A stretch of 64,000 nucleotides of DNA from JAADJA01 sp963840975 (GCA_963840975.1 CAWJBC010000021.1:124001-188000); one strand, 5' to 3'. Shown: positions 11,001-20,739, counted from the first letter of the stretch. Numbers and translations are program-made. Notes: generated by a model not told the origin, from the letters alone.

Positions 11001-12222
11001 ACATCCTGTCGGCTGCAAAGTGTTTGGTCTCTACCTGTGATTCATAGGCATTATTAGAACCACAGGTTCCTTTCTTAAACCAGTCTGTATTAGCAATATA
11101 GGGTGTTTTTTCATACTTGATAAATTTATTGATCATAACCTGCATTCGATAATCACCCTGGTTGGTAAACCTGCCGATCATCAATTCAGGAAAAAAATCA
11201 TCGCCATCTATTTCAACGAAGAAATCTTCGTTTGGGAAAGTCCATCCGTCCATTGTTACAAGTTCTTTTGGAAATACTCCATCATCTCCGATAATCAAAA
11301 CGTATGTCGGAGGAATTTCCCAATTGTTATACGCATCAGTAATATGGTTTTTGATAATGTCTGGATTTGTATTGTTGGCTCCAATATCGCTAAATTTAGT
11401 GATATGAATATCAATTCCGCTTTGTCTTTTCCAATCGGCATATAGCTGGAAACTGGCTGTAAACTCATCAGGCATAATGCATAACATCAAATCATGCCCA
11501 TCTTCTTTACCCTCATAAAACTTATTCAATACGTTTTCGTAATTGAAAATGAAATTTTTATACAATTCACCAAAAGAAGGTGCTATTGGTTTTTTTATCG
11601 TAGTTTTCGGATTAACCACTTCACCCTTACCATAATTTATTCTGACTGTAATGGATGAAATAGCTTGCAACTCCTTTTTGGAGGATATATAACGTAAAGG
11701 AAAAACAGACACCCTTGCGATGCGGAAATCACGAAATATCGCCGGAGGATCCATTTGAATAAATTCGCTGGGATACACATTCATGGAGTTGTAGGAATCG
11801 GTATCTTCCACGTAAGGTTCTTCGGGCGACCCTTCAAACCAACTTTTCCTGGCAGGTGGCAGATTTATATTCTTAAATGATTGAATTTCTCCTGCATCCA
11901 ATACCTCAACTGAAACACCCGCCTGATCTGGTATAGCCAATACTTTTGCAATGTATGGCAATTCCGGGAAGCCGGGTTTTGTGGTAAAAGATTCCGAGAG
12001 TAAATCTATCCTTTGATAATGATTGTCGCCTGAAATGAGTTTTTCTAATTCGAATCCGGAAATTTCAATTTTAATGACAGTGCTGTTATTGTCATCACTT
12101 ATCAGCGTTACTTTCGGAGGTGTTGGAGAGGTGGTTTGTTTATTCATTGGAATCCATTCCGCTTGCATTAGAAAGGGGATAAACATTGTGATAATCAGGA
12201 TAATTGATAATTTTGTTTGCAT
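8065..12222 (-). CDS. Gingipain-like C25 protein with PKD domains and T9SS sorting domain (about 1385 aa)
   Basis: I chose the start at 12222 (MQTKLSIIL), which matches the paralogues' signal peptide; an ATG at 12258 would add 12 residues. Order: signal peptide, propeptide, C25 domain, Ig-like domain, two CARDB-like Ig domains, jelly-roll domain (IEDWESGD), PKD domain, a PKD-like Ig domain, an 80-residue domain with GGMPAGGEYSGPG, and a T9SS type-A CTD with FPNP and a final KGIYFIKL. Numbered from the longer start, the HG motif is GE460G and Cys496 of SIGCG is present. The protein should cross the outer membrane through the T9SS, have its CTD removed and become surface attached. It has a small insertion before the FFVEIDGDD segment relative to paralogues. 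The C25 fold and CTD are secure; enzymatic activity is not. Confidence 0.88.
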   Translation of the reverse strand: MQTKLSIILIITMFIPFLMQAEWIPMNKQTTSPTPPKVTLISDDNNSTVIKIEISGFELEKLISGDNHYQRIDLLSESFTTKPGFPELPYIAKVLAIPDQAGVSVEVLDAGEIQSFKNINLPPARKSWFEGSPEEPYVEDTDSYNSMNVYPSEFIQMDPPAIFRDFRIARVSVFPLRYISSKKELQAISSITVRINYGKGEVVNPKTTIKKPIAPSFGELYKNFIFNYENVLNKFYEGKEDGHDLMLCIMPDEFTASFQLYADWKRQSGIDIHITKFSDIGANNTNPDIIKNHITDAYNNWEIPPTYVLIIGDDGVFPKELVTMDGWTFPNEDFFVEIDGDDFFPELMIGRFTNQGDYRMQVMINKFIKYEKTPYIANTDWFKKGTCGSNNAYESQVETKHFAADRMLLDGGFTSVDTMMSDQGCTYDINDIINAINDGRSYLNYRGEGWYSGWAANCYDFSINHVTNNVTNGEKFTFVTSIGCGVAMFDCPGNNCFGEEWVEGGSLTNLKGAPAFIGPTSNTHTAYNNQIDKGIYVGMFQEGMDTPGQALIRGKLYLYNVFGSDPYVEYHYKIFCILGDPSIHIWKDIPRAVSVIHPASIPYGNNLVEFTVTHNDTGQPVTGAMVCVTGNTIFCTGTTDATGKAYLEISADVVEELTVTVRSGNVYPYQNTMSILQPTGPYVIVDSFVINDIAGGNGNSVMETSENILASIAVKNVGAMNASNVQVNISTTDNYVTLNDNTESYGTILAGTTASVPNGFGWEVADNIPDLHNVIFEMTATNGSDNWTSFFNLLGHAPSLELGNLIIDDSQGNGNGWLDPGETVNLIIPAFNNGTYQSTGTLGTLSCPGGFITLNNSSFDFGIIEPGGMEQAVFNATVAPNAPMGTGVIFMYNVTSGGYSVQESYTATIGLIIEDWESGDMSQFDWVTGGSSNWSVTTNNPYEGIYCIKSGALGNNQTNFLSLQYEVSGSDSISFWFKVSSESNYDYLRFYIDDVEIGEWSGEVGWIRKAYAVTTGVHSFKWSYSKDESVAGGDDCSWVDLIRLPASVFQAFFNSNQTEACEGGSVSFFDQSPADVTSWDWVFEGGTPGTSTLENPVIEYFAAGIYDVSLTVSNGTSTSVLVLENYITVSAIPGTSPSPTGLTTVCASSASTPYSTAGIAGATSYDWVLDPVSAGNVSGSGLNVNILWTNGFLGDATLKVAGENLCGTGAYSYPLNINRYLPEVTLDPFDWVCINWPAFELSGGMPAGGEYSGPGIVNGWFDPAIAGVSTHTITYTYTDPNSCENFATETILVDPCTGIEDVSDLSGINIFPNPATGLITVDFGHNKGAVEILVINTLNKVVYAESTTMVAGMSLKMDLSNLVKGIYFIKLKTEDKEEIVKVILQ

Positions 12223-12457
12223 GTTGAATAATTTAATTATTGAAACCCGAAATAACAAATATTATATTAAATGAAAGAGTTTAAAATAAAATTCTGCATC
12301 AGTCCAACATTGATACTTTATGGTATAAAACCCGAATCAACATTGAACCGACTCAATACTTAATTTAAATTCCTGTGATTTATTATTGACCAACACGAGC
12401 AATAGACAATTAATGATTCACTTTAGTTGTAACATTGAATTAATATTACGGTGTAAA

Positions 12458-15400
12458 TTATTGCAAAATGATTTTTACAGTTTCTTCCTTAATTTCCGTT
12501 TTCAGTTTGATAAAATAGATACCCTTTACAAGATGGCTTAAATCTATTTCCAGATTCTTACCCGCCATAGCGCTAACTGACTCATTATAAACCACCTTAT
12601 TTAAAGTATTCATCACGAGAATTTCGATGGCGCCGGTGTGCTGGTCAAAACCAATGGTAATCAATCCTGCTGAGGGATTTGGATAAATATAAATTCCTGA
12701 TGAATCCGAGATATCAACGATGCCGGTACAAGGATCAACTAAAATGGTTTCTGTTGTATAATTTTCACAACTATTTGGGTCTGAATATGTGTAAGTAATA
12801 GTATGTGTGCCTAATCCTGCTTCAACCGGATTAAACCATCCGTTTTCCACACCCAGACCGGAATATTCACCCCCGGCAGGCATTCCGCCGGTAAGTTCAA
12901 ATGGAGGCCAGTTAATGCAAACCCAGTCAAAAGGTTCAAGAATAACGCCCGGTAAATATCGTGTAAGTGAGAGAGGCTCTGAATAGGAGCCTGTTCCGCA
13001 ATTATTATTACCCGCAACTTTTAAAGTTGCATCACCCAAAAAACCATTTGACCAAATTATAAGTGCATTTAAACCTAAGTCGGTCATATTGCCTGCTTCA
13101 GAAGGCTCAAGTAGCCAATCATAATTAGATATTCCGGATAATCCTGTTGTGCCGTAGGCTGTACTTTGTACACTTCCGCAAATTATAGTTTGTCCGGTCG
13201 GGGCAGCCGGGATGTCAGGCAATGAACCTACATTTATATAGTCAATAAGTGTTAGGGTGTTGATATCAGTCCCATCTGAAACTGTCAGGCTTACATCATA
13301 ATTTCCGGCAGTTGCGTAAAAAACTGAAGGATTCTGTTCATTTGAAGTCGAAGGAATGCCACCTTCAAAAACCCATTCCCATGAATTAGTATTGCCTGTT
13401 GATTGATCAAAAAAGTTTACTGAACCATTTTCACAAACCTGGGTAATGTTTGAACTAAAGATGGCCTGCAATGTAACTGTGATTCCGAGGAAATTGAGAT
13501 ATGCTTCCATCAACTGATCCTTTGTTGACGGTGAAGCCCCATCCTGCAATCCTCCAAATTCATGCGAAGCACCTATGGTTTTATAATTTCCGCCATCATA
13601 AGCAATTCCTGTTCCGTAAAGAGGAGATTGATTGTCAAAAATCTTAACTGCAGGTGCTATTGGTTCAATGTGATCCATCCATCCATTGTCACCATTATAG
13701 GTAAAGGACATACCTTCTGTAAAGGTGCCGTCTTTTCCCAGCACTGTACTCATATTATTTGATCCATCAGCGGTAGGATTAATATTAAACATGGCATGAA
13801 CAGGTGTTTCGGGATCATAATACCACGTATCTCCACCTTCCATATAGAGTGAACCACCGTTATTTAGATAGTTTGCCAGTGATTGACCCTGTGCGTTTGT
13901 TAATTGATCGTTTTCTGGAAAGACACCAAGGCAAAGAAAAATTGTGGAATATAAATTCAGATCGGATGGAAAGGAATTTAGTGTTTCATGTGCAATATCC
14001 ATGGTGTTTAAGGCGGCCTCCATTTCCGGGGATGAATTTCCGTTTCCATCCAAATCCAGAATTAGTACGGGAATTTGTCCGATAATGACCCCCAGACCAA
14101 AAGCTCCGGAAATGCCTAAATCAGCATTCAGGGAAAGTGTGAATTCTACCAAATGCCCAGCTGGAGTATTGAAAGCGGCACTAACACTGAATATTGCACT
14201 GGATGAAGCACCACCGGAAATATTTCCAAAGTTCATTTGTAATGAATTAACCATTACAAAAGGATCATTTTCTATCAATTCGCCTAAAACTCCAAAGGCT
14301 TCAGATGAACCTGAATTTGCGATGGATATTGACATATTCACTGTTTCACCCGGATCAAATTTACCATTGTTATTTCCCATAGGATCCGACAAAACAAAAT
14401 CTGAATATTCAAGGACAGGTGCATGTGCGAAGATTGAAAAATAACTTACCCAGTTCTCTGTTCCCGAGGTAGCTGTCACCTCAATCAAAACAGGATGAAG
14501 TTCGGGAATACTATTACTTACCAAATAAGCAAATCCATCGGTCACTATTGCTGTTGAACCTGCGGCTATGGTTCCATAATAGGCTATGTTGTCCGTAATT
14601 GTGATGTATGTGTCGGCCGTATTTAGCGTAACAACAACATTATCCGCCTGCTGAACACCCACATTTTTCATGGTAAGGTTCAATAAGTTGGTCTCACCGT
14701 AATCCATAAGACCATTGGCATTACCACCAGATACATCGTTAATAGAGTAAGATTCTTTAACTACGTAAGGACCTGTTGGCTGAACCACATATAGAATTCC
14801 CTGAAAGGGAATTACATTTCCGCCACGGACCGTAACTTTTAATGTTTCCTGATTGATTGAAGTTATATCAACATAGGCTTTACCTGTAACATCGGTAATG
14901 CCTGTTGAAAAAATACTTTCCCCTGTTACACATACTACTGCATCAGCAACCGGTTGGCCGGTCGAAGTGTGAGTAATTGTAACCTCTACCATATTGTTGC
15001 CAAAAGGAATGGAAGCAGGATAAGTAGCTGTTACAGCCTGTGGAATATCTTTCCAGATATGGATACTTGGATCACCTAATACGCAAAATATTCTATAATG
15101 GTATTCAACATAGTAAACGTTTCCGAAAACAGCATACATATATAGTTTTCCGCGAAGCAGAGCCTGACCGGGAGTGTCCATCCCTTCCTGGAACATCCCA
15201 ACATAGATACCCTTGTCTATTTTGTTATTGTAAGTAGTATGTGTGTTCCCTGTTGGTCCGATAAATGCGGCAGCGCCTTTCGGGTTTGAAAGGGTTCCCA
15301 TCTCCATCCATTCTTCACCAAAACAATTGCTGCTACCAGAGTGGAACATAGCAACACCGCATCCAATGCTGGTAACAAAAGTTAATTTCTGCCCATTATT

Positions 15401-16786
15401 TATACTTGAAAGATTAGAGGTTGTCAGGGGTGTACAAGATGCCCACCATCCTGAAGACCAGCCTTCTCCCCTGTAATTTAGATAACTTCTTCCGTTGTTA
15501 ATGGCATTCACAACATCAGTTACATTATAAGTGCATCCGGGATCGCTCATCATGGTATCCACAGATATAAAATCTCCGTCCTGAAGCATACACTGCGCAG
15601 CAAACCGTTTGGTTTCTATCTGGGAGGCATACGCATCATTCGAGCAGCAGATGCCTTTTTTAAACCAGTTAGTTTCGCCTGTATATGGTGTTTTTTCATA
15701 TTTCAAAAACTTGTTGATCATAACCTGCATCACATAATCACTCTGGTGCGTAAACCTGCCGATCATCACTTCCGGGAAATAATCATTCCCTTCAATTTCA
15801 CCGAATAGGTTATCATATCCATTTGAATAAGCAGGCAAGACTCCAGCATCACCCACAAGCAAAACATAGGTAGGCGGAATTTCCCAGGTATAATAGGCAT
15901 CGGCTATATGATTTTTGATGATGTCGGGATTGGTGGCATTAGCTCCAATATCACTGAATTTTGTTATATGAATATCAATACCACTTTCCCTTTTCCAGTC
16001 TGCATAAACCTGGAAACTGGCTGTAAATTCATCAGGCATAATACACAGCATCAATTCATGACCATCTTCTTTACCACCGTAATACTTATTCAAAACACTC
16101 TGATAGTTGAAAATGAACCCCTGGTATAATTTCCCAAAAGAGGGTGCAATGGGTTTTTTAACAGTGGCTTTTGGATTTACCACTTCACCGGGTCCGTAAT
16201 TAATTCGGACTGTAATAGAAGAAACCACTTGTAATTCCTTTTTTGAGGCAATATACCGCAGCGGAAAAACTGACACACGGGTAATACGAAAATCACGAAA
16301 AACTGATGGCTGATCCAACTGCACATATTCTGCGGGATAGGTTCCCACAGAGCTGTACGCTTTTGTATTTTCAGTATATAAAGTTTCCGGTGATCCTTCG
16401 AACCAGCTTTCCCTTGCGGGTGGTAAATACAGGTTATTAAATGTTTGCACTTCTCCTGTTTCCAATACTTCAACCGAAACATCCGCCCGATCTGGGATAG
16501 CCAATACTTTAGCAATGTATGGCAATTCAGGAAAACCCGGATTTGCGGTAAACGATTCTGACAGCAAATCAATCATTTGGTATTGTTTATCATCAGTGTT
16601 GAAATCCTTCAGCTCGAATCCGGAAATCTCAATTTTGATGACTGTACTGTTGTTGTCGTCACTTATCAGGGTTACATTTGGTGGAGTAGGTGATGTGCGC
16701 TGTTTATTGAGTGGAATCCATTCAGCCCGTACAATGAATGGAATAATCATTATGATGATCAGGGTTGTAAATAATTTTTTTTGCAT
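12458..16786 (-). CDS. Gingipain-like C25 protein with inserted amidotransferase-like domain and T9SS CTD (1442 aa)
   Basis: Signal peptide, propeptide and C25 domain follow the array pattern: Glu441 replaces the HG His, and Cys476 is kept. After two CARDB-like Ig domains the array's usual jelly-roll domain is missing. Residues about 905-1102 (13481-14074) instead form an alpha/beta domain starting VLILDLDGNGN, with LCLGVFPEN, a LANYLNNGGSLYMEGGD segment and a terminal helix. It resembles ThuA/class I glutamine-amidotransferase-like domains found in Bacteroidota extracellular proteins. PKD, PKD-like, GGMPAGGEYSG and T9SS CTD follow. The first 300 residues are nearly identical at DNA level to the gene starting at 20739, with a diverged patch near residues 89-120. 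It lies 68 bp downstream of the gene ending at 16855, so the two are probably co-transcribed. The amidotransferase-like call is by eye. Confidence 0.85.
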   Translation of the reverse strand: MQKKLFTTLIIIMIIPFIVRAEWIPLNKQRTSPTPPNVTLISDDNNSTVIKIEISGFELKDFNTDDKQYQMIDLLSESFTANPGFPELPYIAKVLAIPDRADVSVEVLETGEVQTFNNLYLPPARESWFEGSPETLYTENTKAYSSVGTYPAEYVQLDQPSVFRDFRITRVSVFPLRYIASKKELQVVSSITVRINYGPGEVVNPKATVKKPIAPSFGKLYQGFIFNYQSVLNKYYGGKEDGHELMLCIMPDEFTASFQVYADWKRESGIDIHITKFSDIGANATNPDIIKNHIADAYYTWEIPPTYVLLVGDAGVLPAYSNGYDNLFGEIEGNDYFPEVMIGRFTHQSDYVMQVMINKFLKYEKTPYTGETNWFKKGICCSNDAYASQIETKRFAAQCMLQDGDFISVDTMMSDPGCTYNVTDVVNAINNGRSYLNYRGEGWSSGWWASCTPLTTSNLSSINNGQKLTFVTSIGCGVAMFHSGSSNCFGEEWMEMGTLSNPKGAAAFIGPTGNTHTTYNNKIDKGIYVGMFQEGMDTPGQALLRGKLYMYAVFGNVYYVEYHYRIFCVLGDPSIHIWKDIPQAVTATYPASIPFGNNMVEVTITHTSTGQPVADAVVCVTGESIFSTGITDVTGKAYVDITSINQETLKVTVRGGNVIPFQGILYVVQPTGPYVVKESYSINDVSGGNANGLMDYGETNLLNLTMKNVGVQQADNVVVTLNTADTYITITDNIAYYGTIAAGSTAIVTDGFAYLVSNSIPELHPVLIEVTATSGTENWVSYFSIFAHAPVLEYSDFVLSDPMGNNNGKFDPGETVNMSISIANSGSSEAFGVLGELIENDPFVMVNSLQMNFGNISGGASSSAIFSVSAAFNTPAGHLVEFTLSLNADLGISGAFGLGVIIGQIPVLILDLDGNGNSSPEMEAALNTMDIAHETLNSFPSDLNLYSTIFLCLGVFPENDQLTNAQGQSLANYLNNGGSLYMEGGDTWYYDPETPVHAMFNINPTADGSNNMSTVLGKDGTFTEGMSFTYNGDNGWMDHIEPIAPAVKIFDNQSPLYGTGIAYDGGNYKTIGASHEFGGLQDGASPSTKDQLMEAYLNFLGITVTLQAIFSSNITQVCENGSVNFFDQSTGNTNSWEWVFEGGIPSTSNEQNPSVFYATAGNYDVSLTVSDGTDINTLTLIDYINVGSLPDIPAAPTGQTIICGSVQSTAYGTTGLSGISNYDWLLEPSEAGNMTDLGLNALIIWSNGFLGDATLKVAGNNNCGTGSYSEPLSLTRYLPGVILEPFDWVCINWPPFELTGGMPAGGEYSGLGVENGWFNPVEAGLGTHTITYTYSDPNSCENYTTETILVDPCTGIVDISDSSGIYIYPNPSAGLITIGFDQHTGAIEILVMNTLNKVVYNESVSAMAGKNLEIDLSHLVKGIYFIKLKTEIKEETVKIILQ

Positions 16787-17300
16787 GGTGGCAAATATTA
16801 TTTTATAAAACCATTAAAATAGTTTATGTTTCCTAAAAAAGTCTTTTGGGGTTATTATTGAATTATAACTTTTAGTATTTCTTCCTTTTTTTCTGATTTC
16901 AATTTGATGAAGTAAATACCCTTAACGAGATTGCTTAAATCTATTTCCAGTCGCTTACCTGCGGTAGCATTAACTGACTCAGTATATACCAACTTATTTA
17001 AGGTACTCAGCACAAGAATTTCGGTCATGCCTGAGTTCTGGTCAAAACTCAGCGTAATCAACCCTGTTGTCGGATTGGGGTAAAGGTTAATTCCGGATAA
17101 ATCCGAAATATCATTGAAGCCTGTACATGGATCAACTAAAATCGTTTCAGTAGCAAAATTCTCACAACTATTTGGGTCTGAATAAGTGTAAGAAATTGAA
17201 TGTGTACCCACTCCTGCAATGGCTGGATCGAACCAACCGTTTTCAACACCCGGACCGGTATATTCACCCCCGGCTGGCATTCCTCCGGTAAGTTCAAATG
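15912..17300. repeat. Gene-boundary-spanning direct repeat, copy A
   Basis: This segment runs from inside the C25 coding region of the 16786 gene, across its start and the 68-bp spacer, into the 3' end of the next gene. It matches copy B at an offset of 3953 bp. Long stretches are identical, including the whole spacer and both signal-peptide regions. Identity fades near 17300 and stops near 15910. A patch around 16425-16520 is clearly diverged while both flanks are near-identical. Confidence 0.85.
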
Positions 17301-20300
17301 CTGGCCAACCCAAGCAAACCCAATCAAAAGGCTCGATTGCGACTTCGGGAATTGCATTTACGGTGATGTAATCATAAAGCATCATGGTATTGTTTTCGGT
17401 TCCGTTCGAAACCGTAAGAGCAACATCATAACTTCCATGTGTGGAATATAAAACTGTTGGATTCTGTTGGTTTGAGGTAGTAGGATAACCACCCTCAAAA
17501 ATCCATTCCCATAAAATTACATTGCCTGAAGATTGGTCAAAGAAGTTAACTGTGTTATTTTCACAAACCTGGGTTATATTTGAATTAAAAGAGGCTGCAA
17601 TTGCAAATGCAGAGGCAGGCAGTACAATAAAATCAACCCACGCACAGTCTGCTGCTGTGGAAACACTTATATCTTTGCTATATGCCCATTTAAAAGTATG
17701 TGCTCCTGCTGTCACAGCGTATGCACTGCGTTCCCAGCCCACGTCACCCGACCATGATCCTTTTTGTATGTTATCAATGTAAAATTTGAGGTAGTCATAA
17801 TTATGTTCTGAGGAAACCTTATACCAGAATGCAATACTGTCACTGCTGATTGCTTCATATTCAAGTGAAAGCCAATTACTCTGATTATCATTGATATCTC
17901 CTGACTTTACACAATAAGCGCCTTCGTGAGGGTTTTCCTGAGATACAGCCCAATTGGAATTGCCTCCTGTAGCCCAGTCGAACATGCTCATATCTCCCGT
18001 TTCCCAGTCTTCTACAATCAGACCAATTGTTGTTGCGAAACTTTCCTGAAGGGAATACCCTCCTGATGTTACATCATAAATATAACTGACAGAAATGCCA
18101 ACGGGAGCATTTGCTGCAACTGTTATGCTAAATATCGCTTCTTCCATTATCCCTGCTTCAATATCGTAGAAATTATAGGTCGAATTATTCAGGGTAATGA
18201 ATCCACTTGAACAACTTAATGATCCGAATGTATTTGAAGCATTATATGAACCGTTGTTAAATGTTTGAATAATTAACAATGCGGTTTCTCCGGGATCAAG
18301 GCGTCCGTTGCCATTTCCCTGGGTGTCATCAATCTGCTTATTGCCAAACTCAATCAAGGGTCCGTGACCTACCACACTGAAGAAGGATGTCCATATTCCG
18401 CTTCCATCGGTTGCGGTCATTTCAAATATAACAGTATGCAAGTCAGGGATGTTATTGGCGACTTCCCATCCAAAACCATCTGGCACAACGGCCATAGCAC
18501 CTCCCAAAATTGTACCGTACGATTCTGTATTATCTGTTACAGTCACATATTCATCTGATGTTTCAATTGTCACCATTACATTGGTGGCATCCCCATTACC
18601 GACATTTTTTATGGTTAAAGAAGCCAAAATGATTTCTGATGTTTCCATAATACCATTTCCATTACCCCCTGCAATATCGTTCAATGTATATGAATTTTTA
18701 ATGACATAGGGTCCATTAGGCTGAACCACATAGAGAATTCCCTGGTATGGAATTACATTTCCGCCCCTGACAGTTACAGTTAATTCTTCTTCATCAACTG
18801 AATTTACATCAATATATGCTTTACCGGTAGCATCAGTATAACCGCTAGAGAAAATAGTAATTCCGGTAATGCATACCAGCGCATTCGCAACGGGCAGTCC
18901 TGTGGAAGAATGAGTAACTGTAAACTCAACTGTGTTATTTCCAAAAGGAATAGCTGCAGGATAATTCACGGAAACAGGCTGAGGCAAGTCTTTCCAGATA
19001 TGGATGCTGGGATCGCCTAACACACAATAAATTTTATAATGATAACTGACATAAGAATCGCCGCCACCGAAAATGCTGTACATATATAGTTTTCCCCGAA
19101 GCAGAGCCTGACCGGGAGTGTCCATCCCTTCCTGGAACATTCCGATGTAGATACCTTTATCTATTTTGTTGTTGTAGGTAGTATGCGTGTTCCCTGTCGG
19201 TCCAATAAATGCAGCCGCACCTTTAGGACTTGAAAGGGTTCCCATCTCTAACCATTCTTCTCCAAAACAATTGCCACTACCGGAGGCGAACATGGCAACA
19301 CCACAGCCAATGCTGGTAACAAAAGTAAATTTCTGCCCATTATTTATACCTGAAAGATTAGACGTTGTCAGGGGTGTACAAGATGCCCACCATCCTGAAG
19401 ACCAGCCTTCGCCCCGATAATTCAAAAAACTTCTTCCGTTGTTAATTGCATTCACAACATCGGTTACGCTATAAGTGCATCCGGGATCGCTCATCATGGT
19501 ATCAACGGATATAAAATCTCCGTCCTGAAGCATACACTGCGCAGCAAATCGTTTGGTTTCTATCTGGGAGGCATACGCATCATTCGAACAGCAGATACCT
19601 TTTTTAAACCACCCCGTTTCGCCAGTAGAGGGTGTTTTTTCGTACTTAATAAACTTGTTGATCATCACCTGCATCCCATAATCACTCTCGTTGGTAAACC
19701 TGCCGATCATCAACTCCGGAAAAAAATCATTGCCGTCAATTTCAACAAAAAAGTCTTCATTAACATTGCCATTTGCTGTTGTTGTAGGAAAAATACCGTT
19801 GTCACCGACAATTAAAACATAAGTAGGAGGAACCTCCCAATTGTGATAAGCATCGGCGATATGGTTTTTGATGATGTCGGGATTGGTGGCATTAGCTCCA
19901 ATATCACTGAATTTTGTTATATGAATATCAATACCACTTTCCCTTTTCCAGTCTGCATAAACCTGGAAACTGGCTGTAAATTCATCAGGCATAATACACA
20001 GCATCAATTCATGACCATCTTCTTTACCACCGTAATACTTATTCAAAACACTCTGATAGTTGAAAATGAACCCCTGGTATAATTTCCCAAAAGAGGGTGC
20101 AATGGGTTTTTTAACAGTGGCTTTTGGATTTACCACTTCACCGGGTCCGTAATTAATTCGGACTGTAATAGAAGAAACCACTTGTAATTCCTTTTTTGAG
20201 GCAATATACCGCAGCGGAAAAACTGACACACGGGTAATACGAAAATCACGAAAAACTGATGGCTGATCCAACTGCACATATTCTGCGGGATAGGTTCCCA

Positions 20301-20739
20301 CAGAGCTGTACGCTTTTGTATTTTCAGTATATAAAGTTTCCGGTGATCCTTCGAGCCAGCTTTCCCTTGCGGGTGGTAGAAGTATGTTTTTAAAGGTTTG
20401 AATCTCTCCTGTTTCCAATATTTCAACTGATATACTCGCCTGATCAGGAATTGCAAGGACTTTTGCAATATAAGGCAATTCAGGAAAACCCGGATTTGCG
20501 GTAAACGATTCTGACAGCAAATCAATCATTTGGTATTGTTTATCATCAGTATTGAAATCCTTCAGCTCGAATCCGGAAATCTCAATTTTGATGACTGTAC
20601 TGTTGTTGTCGTCACTTATCAGGGTTACATTTGGTGGAGTAGGTGATGTGCGCTGTTTATTGAGTGGAATCCATTCAGCCCGTACAATGAATGGAATAAT
20701 CATTATGATGATCAGGGTTGTAAATAATTTTTTTTGCAT
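16855..20739 (-). CDS. Gingipain-like C25 protein with jelly-roll, PKD and T9SS CTD (1294 aa)
   Basis: Domain order: signal peptide 1-21, propeptide to about 240, C25 domain 243-585, Ig-like, two CARDB-like Ig domains, jelly-roll (VEDWETGD), one PKD domain, the GGMPAGGEY domain and a T9SS CTD ending KVIIQ. It is shorter than its neighbours because the PKD-like second Ig domain is missing. Active-site positions: Glu444 in YRGEGW (GAA at 19408-19410), Cys479 in SIGCG, and His519 in NTHT. It is flanked by identical 68-bp spacers, and both its ends are nearly identical to ends of neighbouring genes. This is what a unit created by unequal crossing over would look like. Probably co-transcribed with the genes at 20808 and 12458. 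Secretion by T9SS is well supported; protease activity is uncertain. Confidence 0.88.
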   Translation of the reverse strand: MQKKLFTTLIIIMIIPFIVRAEWIPLNKQRTSPTPPNVTLISDDNNSTVIKIEISGFELKDFNTDDKQYQMIDLLSESFTANPGFPELPYIAKVLAIPDQASISVEILETGEIQTFKNILLPPARESWLEGSPETLYTENTKAYSSVGTYPAEYVQLDQPSVFRDFRITRVSVFPLRYIASKKELQVVSSITVRINYGPGEVVNPKATVKKPIAPSFGKLYQGFIFNYQSVLNKYYGGKEDGHELMLCIMPDEFTASFQVYADWKRESGIDIHITKFSDIGANATNPDIIKNHIADAYHNWEVPPTYVLIVGDNGIFPTTTANGNVNEDFFVEIDGNDFFPELMIGRFTNESDYGMQVMINKFIKYEKTPSTGETGWFKKGICCSNDAYASQIETKRFAAQCMLQDGDFISVDTMMSDPGCTYSVTDVVNAINNGRSFLNYRGEGWSSGWWASCTPLTTSNLSGINNGQKFTFVTSIGCGVAMFASGSGNCFGEEWLEMGTLSSPKGAAAFIGPTGNTHTTYNNKIDKGIYIGMFQEGMDTPGQALLRGKLYMYSIFGGGDSYVSYHYKIYCVLGDPSIHIWKDLPQPVSVNYPAAIPFGNNTVEFTVTHSSTGLPVANALVCITGITIFSSGYTDATGKAYIDVNSVDEEELTVTVRGGNVIPYQGILYVVQPNGPYVIKNSYTLNDIAGGNGNGIMETSEIILASLTIKNVGNGDATNVMVTIETSDEYVTVTDNTESYGTILGGAMAVVPDGFGWEVANNIPDLHTVIFEMTATDGSGIWTSFFSVVGHGPLIEFGNKQIDDTQGNGNGRLDPGETALLIIQTFNNGSYNASNTFGSLSCSSGFITLNNSTYNFYDIEAGIMEEAIFSITVAANAPVGISVSYIYDVTSGGYSLQESFATTIGLIVEDWETGDMSMFDWATGGNSNWAVSQENPHEGAYCVKSGDINDNQSNWLSLEYEAISSDSIAFWYKVSSEHNYDYLKFYIDNIQKGSWSGDVGWERSAYAVTAGAHTFKWAYSKDISVSTAADCAWVDFIVLPASAFAIAASFNSNITQVCENNTVNFFDQSSGNVILWEWIFEGGYPTTSNQQNPTVLYSTHGSYDVALTVSNGTENNTMMLYDYITVNAIPEVAIEPFDWVCLGWPAFELTGGMPAGGEYTGPGVENGWFDPAIAGVGTHSISYTYSDPNSCENFATETILVDPCTGFNDISDLSGINLYPNPTTGLITLSFDQNSGMTEILVLSTLNKLVYTESVNATAGKRLEIDLSNLVKGIYFIKLKSEKKEEILKVIIQ

